Part shown: positions 63,721-64,000 of the stretch, piece by piece
How the letters are laid out: each line of letters begins with the position of its first letter
Position numbering within the stretch: the first letter of the stretch is position 1
From: Scylla paramamosain
Lineage: Eukaryota > Arthropoda > Malacostraca > Decapoda > Portunidae
NCBI RefSeq assembly: GCF_035594125.1
Contig: NC_087168.1
Location: 7,680,650 to 7,744,649, forward strand
DNA length: 64,000 bases
Direction: 5' to 3'
The notes under the pieces: model-generated
Databases searched by the model: none
The model's input: only the letters and a program-made list of their open reading frames with translations
What the model was told of the DNA's origin: nothing
Translations under genes and position numbers: made by a program

Positions 63721-64000
63721 ATGAATGTGAGAGGATGGGGTGTGGGCAAGTTTGAGGATGTATGCAAGGAGCTCAGGGAGTGGAGGTTCGACTTAGTTGG
63801 GCTCACTGAGACTCACCTGAGAGATGATGTACGAATGGAGGGATGCGAGTATGTTATGATCGGAAAGGGGTGTAAGGCACAGGAAACACTGGGAGGAGGC
63901 GTAGCCCTACCCTACAAGAAAGAAAGAGGACTGAAAGTAGAGGAGATTGATGTGGGGGAGTGTACAAGTAGTGACGATGTGCTTGCAGTCAGAGTGGAAT
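63721..64000 (+). CDS. CR1-G ORF2 N-terminal endonuclease (partial)
   Basis: The frame is open to the window edge; the first ATG is at 63721 (MNVRGWGVGKFEDVCKEL), and the frame is also open upstream to the ORF1 stop region, so the true start is uncertain. FDLVGLTETHLRDDV carries the catalytic Glu motif of APE-type endonucleases. It is in a different frame from ORF1, with the two ORFs nearly abutting. It should continue into the RT beyond the window. Confidence 0.8.
   Translation, partial: MNVRGWGVGKFEDVCKELREWRFDLVGLTETHLRDDVRMEGCEYVMIGKGCKAQETLGGGVALPYKKERGLKVEEIDVGECTSSDDVLAVRVE

Larger units (their letters stand above)
62638..64000 (+). mobile_element. CR1-like copy G, 5' end intact, runs off window
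   Basis: Begins at the tail of copy F with ~80 bp of probable 5' UTR (gtggctttgccttgctctct..), then ORF1 and the start of ORF2. It is the only copy in the window with the PHD-containing ORF1 start, so it is probably full length. Confidence 0.85.

Overview
Eukaryotic nuclear DNA, most likely from a decapod crustacean (crab- or shrimp-like). Reasons: very dense (CT)n/(GT)n/(TA)n microsatellites; TTAGG-type repeats; Jockey-, CR1- and L2-like retroelements whose proteins resemble those I know from crab genomes; Penelope-, DIRS- and BEL/Pao-type elements; and a spliced host gene. The species call is inference. No prokaryotic genes, operons or CRISPR arrays are present.

Left third (1-23 kb). Four minus-strand exons (22944-22861, 7235-7155, 5200-4954, 4447-4167) have matching GT/AG sites and compatible phases. 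They encode the first ~231 residues of a Misato (MSTO1/DML1) homologue; the rest of the gene must lie left of the window. Its ~15.6 kb first intron holds a palindromic Penelope-like element (PLE) interrupted by a Jockey-like element, a hAT-like MITE, a second nearly full-length Jockey copy, and long microsatellites.

Middle (24-53.4 kb). An L2/CR1-like reverse transcriptase copy sits between two blocks of one compound microsatellite. Then comes a four-level nest. A CR1-like element (PHD plus SGNH-esterase ORF1, endonuclease-RT ORF2) runs from 29.1 to 51.55 kb. It is split by MULE-1 (8-bp duplication GAATGAAA) and by a BEL/Pao element (LTRs 34786-35314 and 49964-50449, 5-bp duplication ATAAG). 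The BEL element is split by a DIRS-like tyrosine-recombinase element, whose gag is split by MULE-2 (8-bp duplication ACTTCATG). MULE-2 carries a largely intact two-exon PHD-FLYWCH-DDE transposase.

Right part (53.4-64 kb). Three plus-strand exons of a DUF4806-domain host gene span 53944-57260. Its introns contain a Harbinger-like MITE and a non-LTR fragment; its middle exon is a coding minisatellite, and its last exon has an apparent frameshift. tRNA-like palindromic and SINE-like insertions follow, then foldback elements, then a head-to-tail array of CR1 copies joined at (ATCAAG)n tails. The last copy has an intact ORF1 and the start of ORF2 at the window edge.

Apart from the two host genes, nearly everything recognisable is mobile or tandem-repeat DNA. 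The most interesting structures are the palindromic PLE with hammerhead-like termini, the perfect 95-bp hairpin at the DIRS terminus, the (ATCAAG)n-linked CR1 array, and the minisatellite that multiplies a 3' splice-site-like sequence inside the MULE-2 intron.
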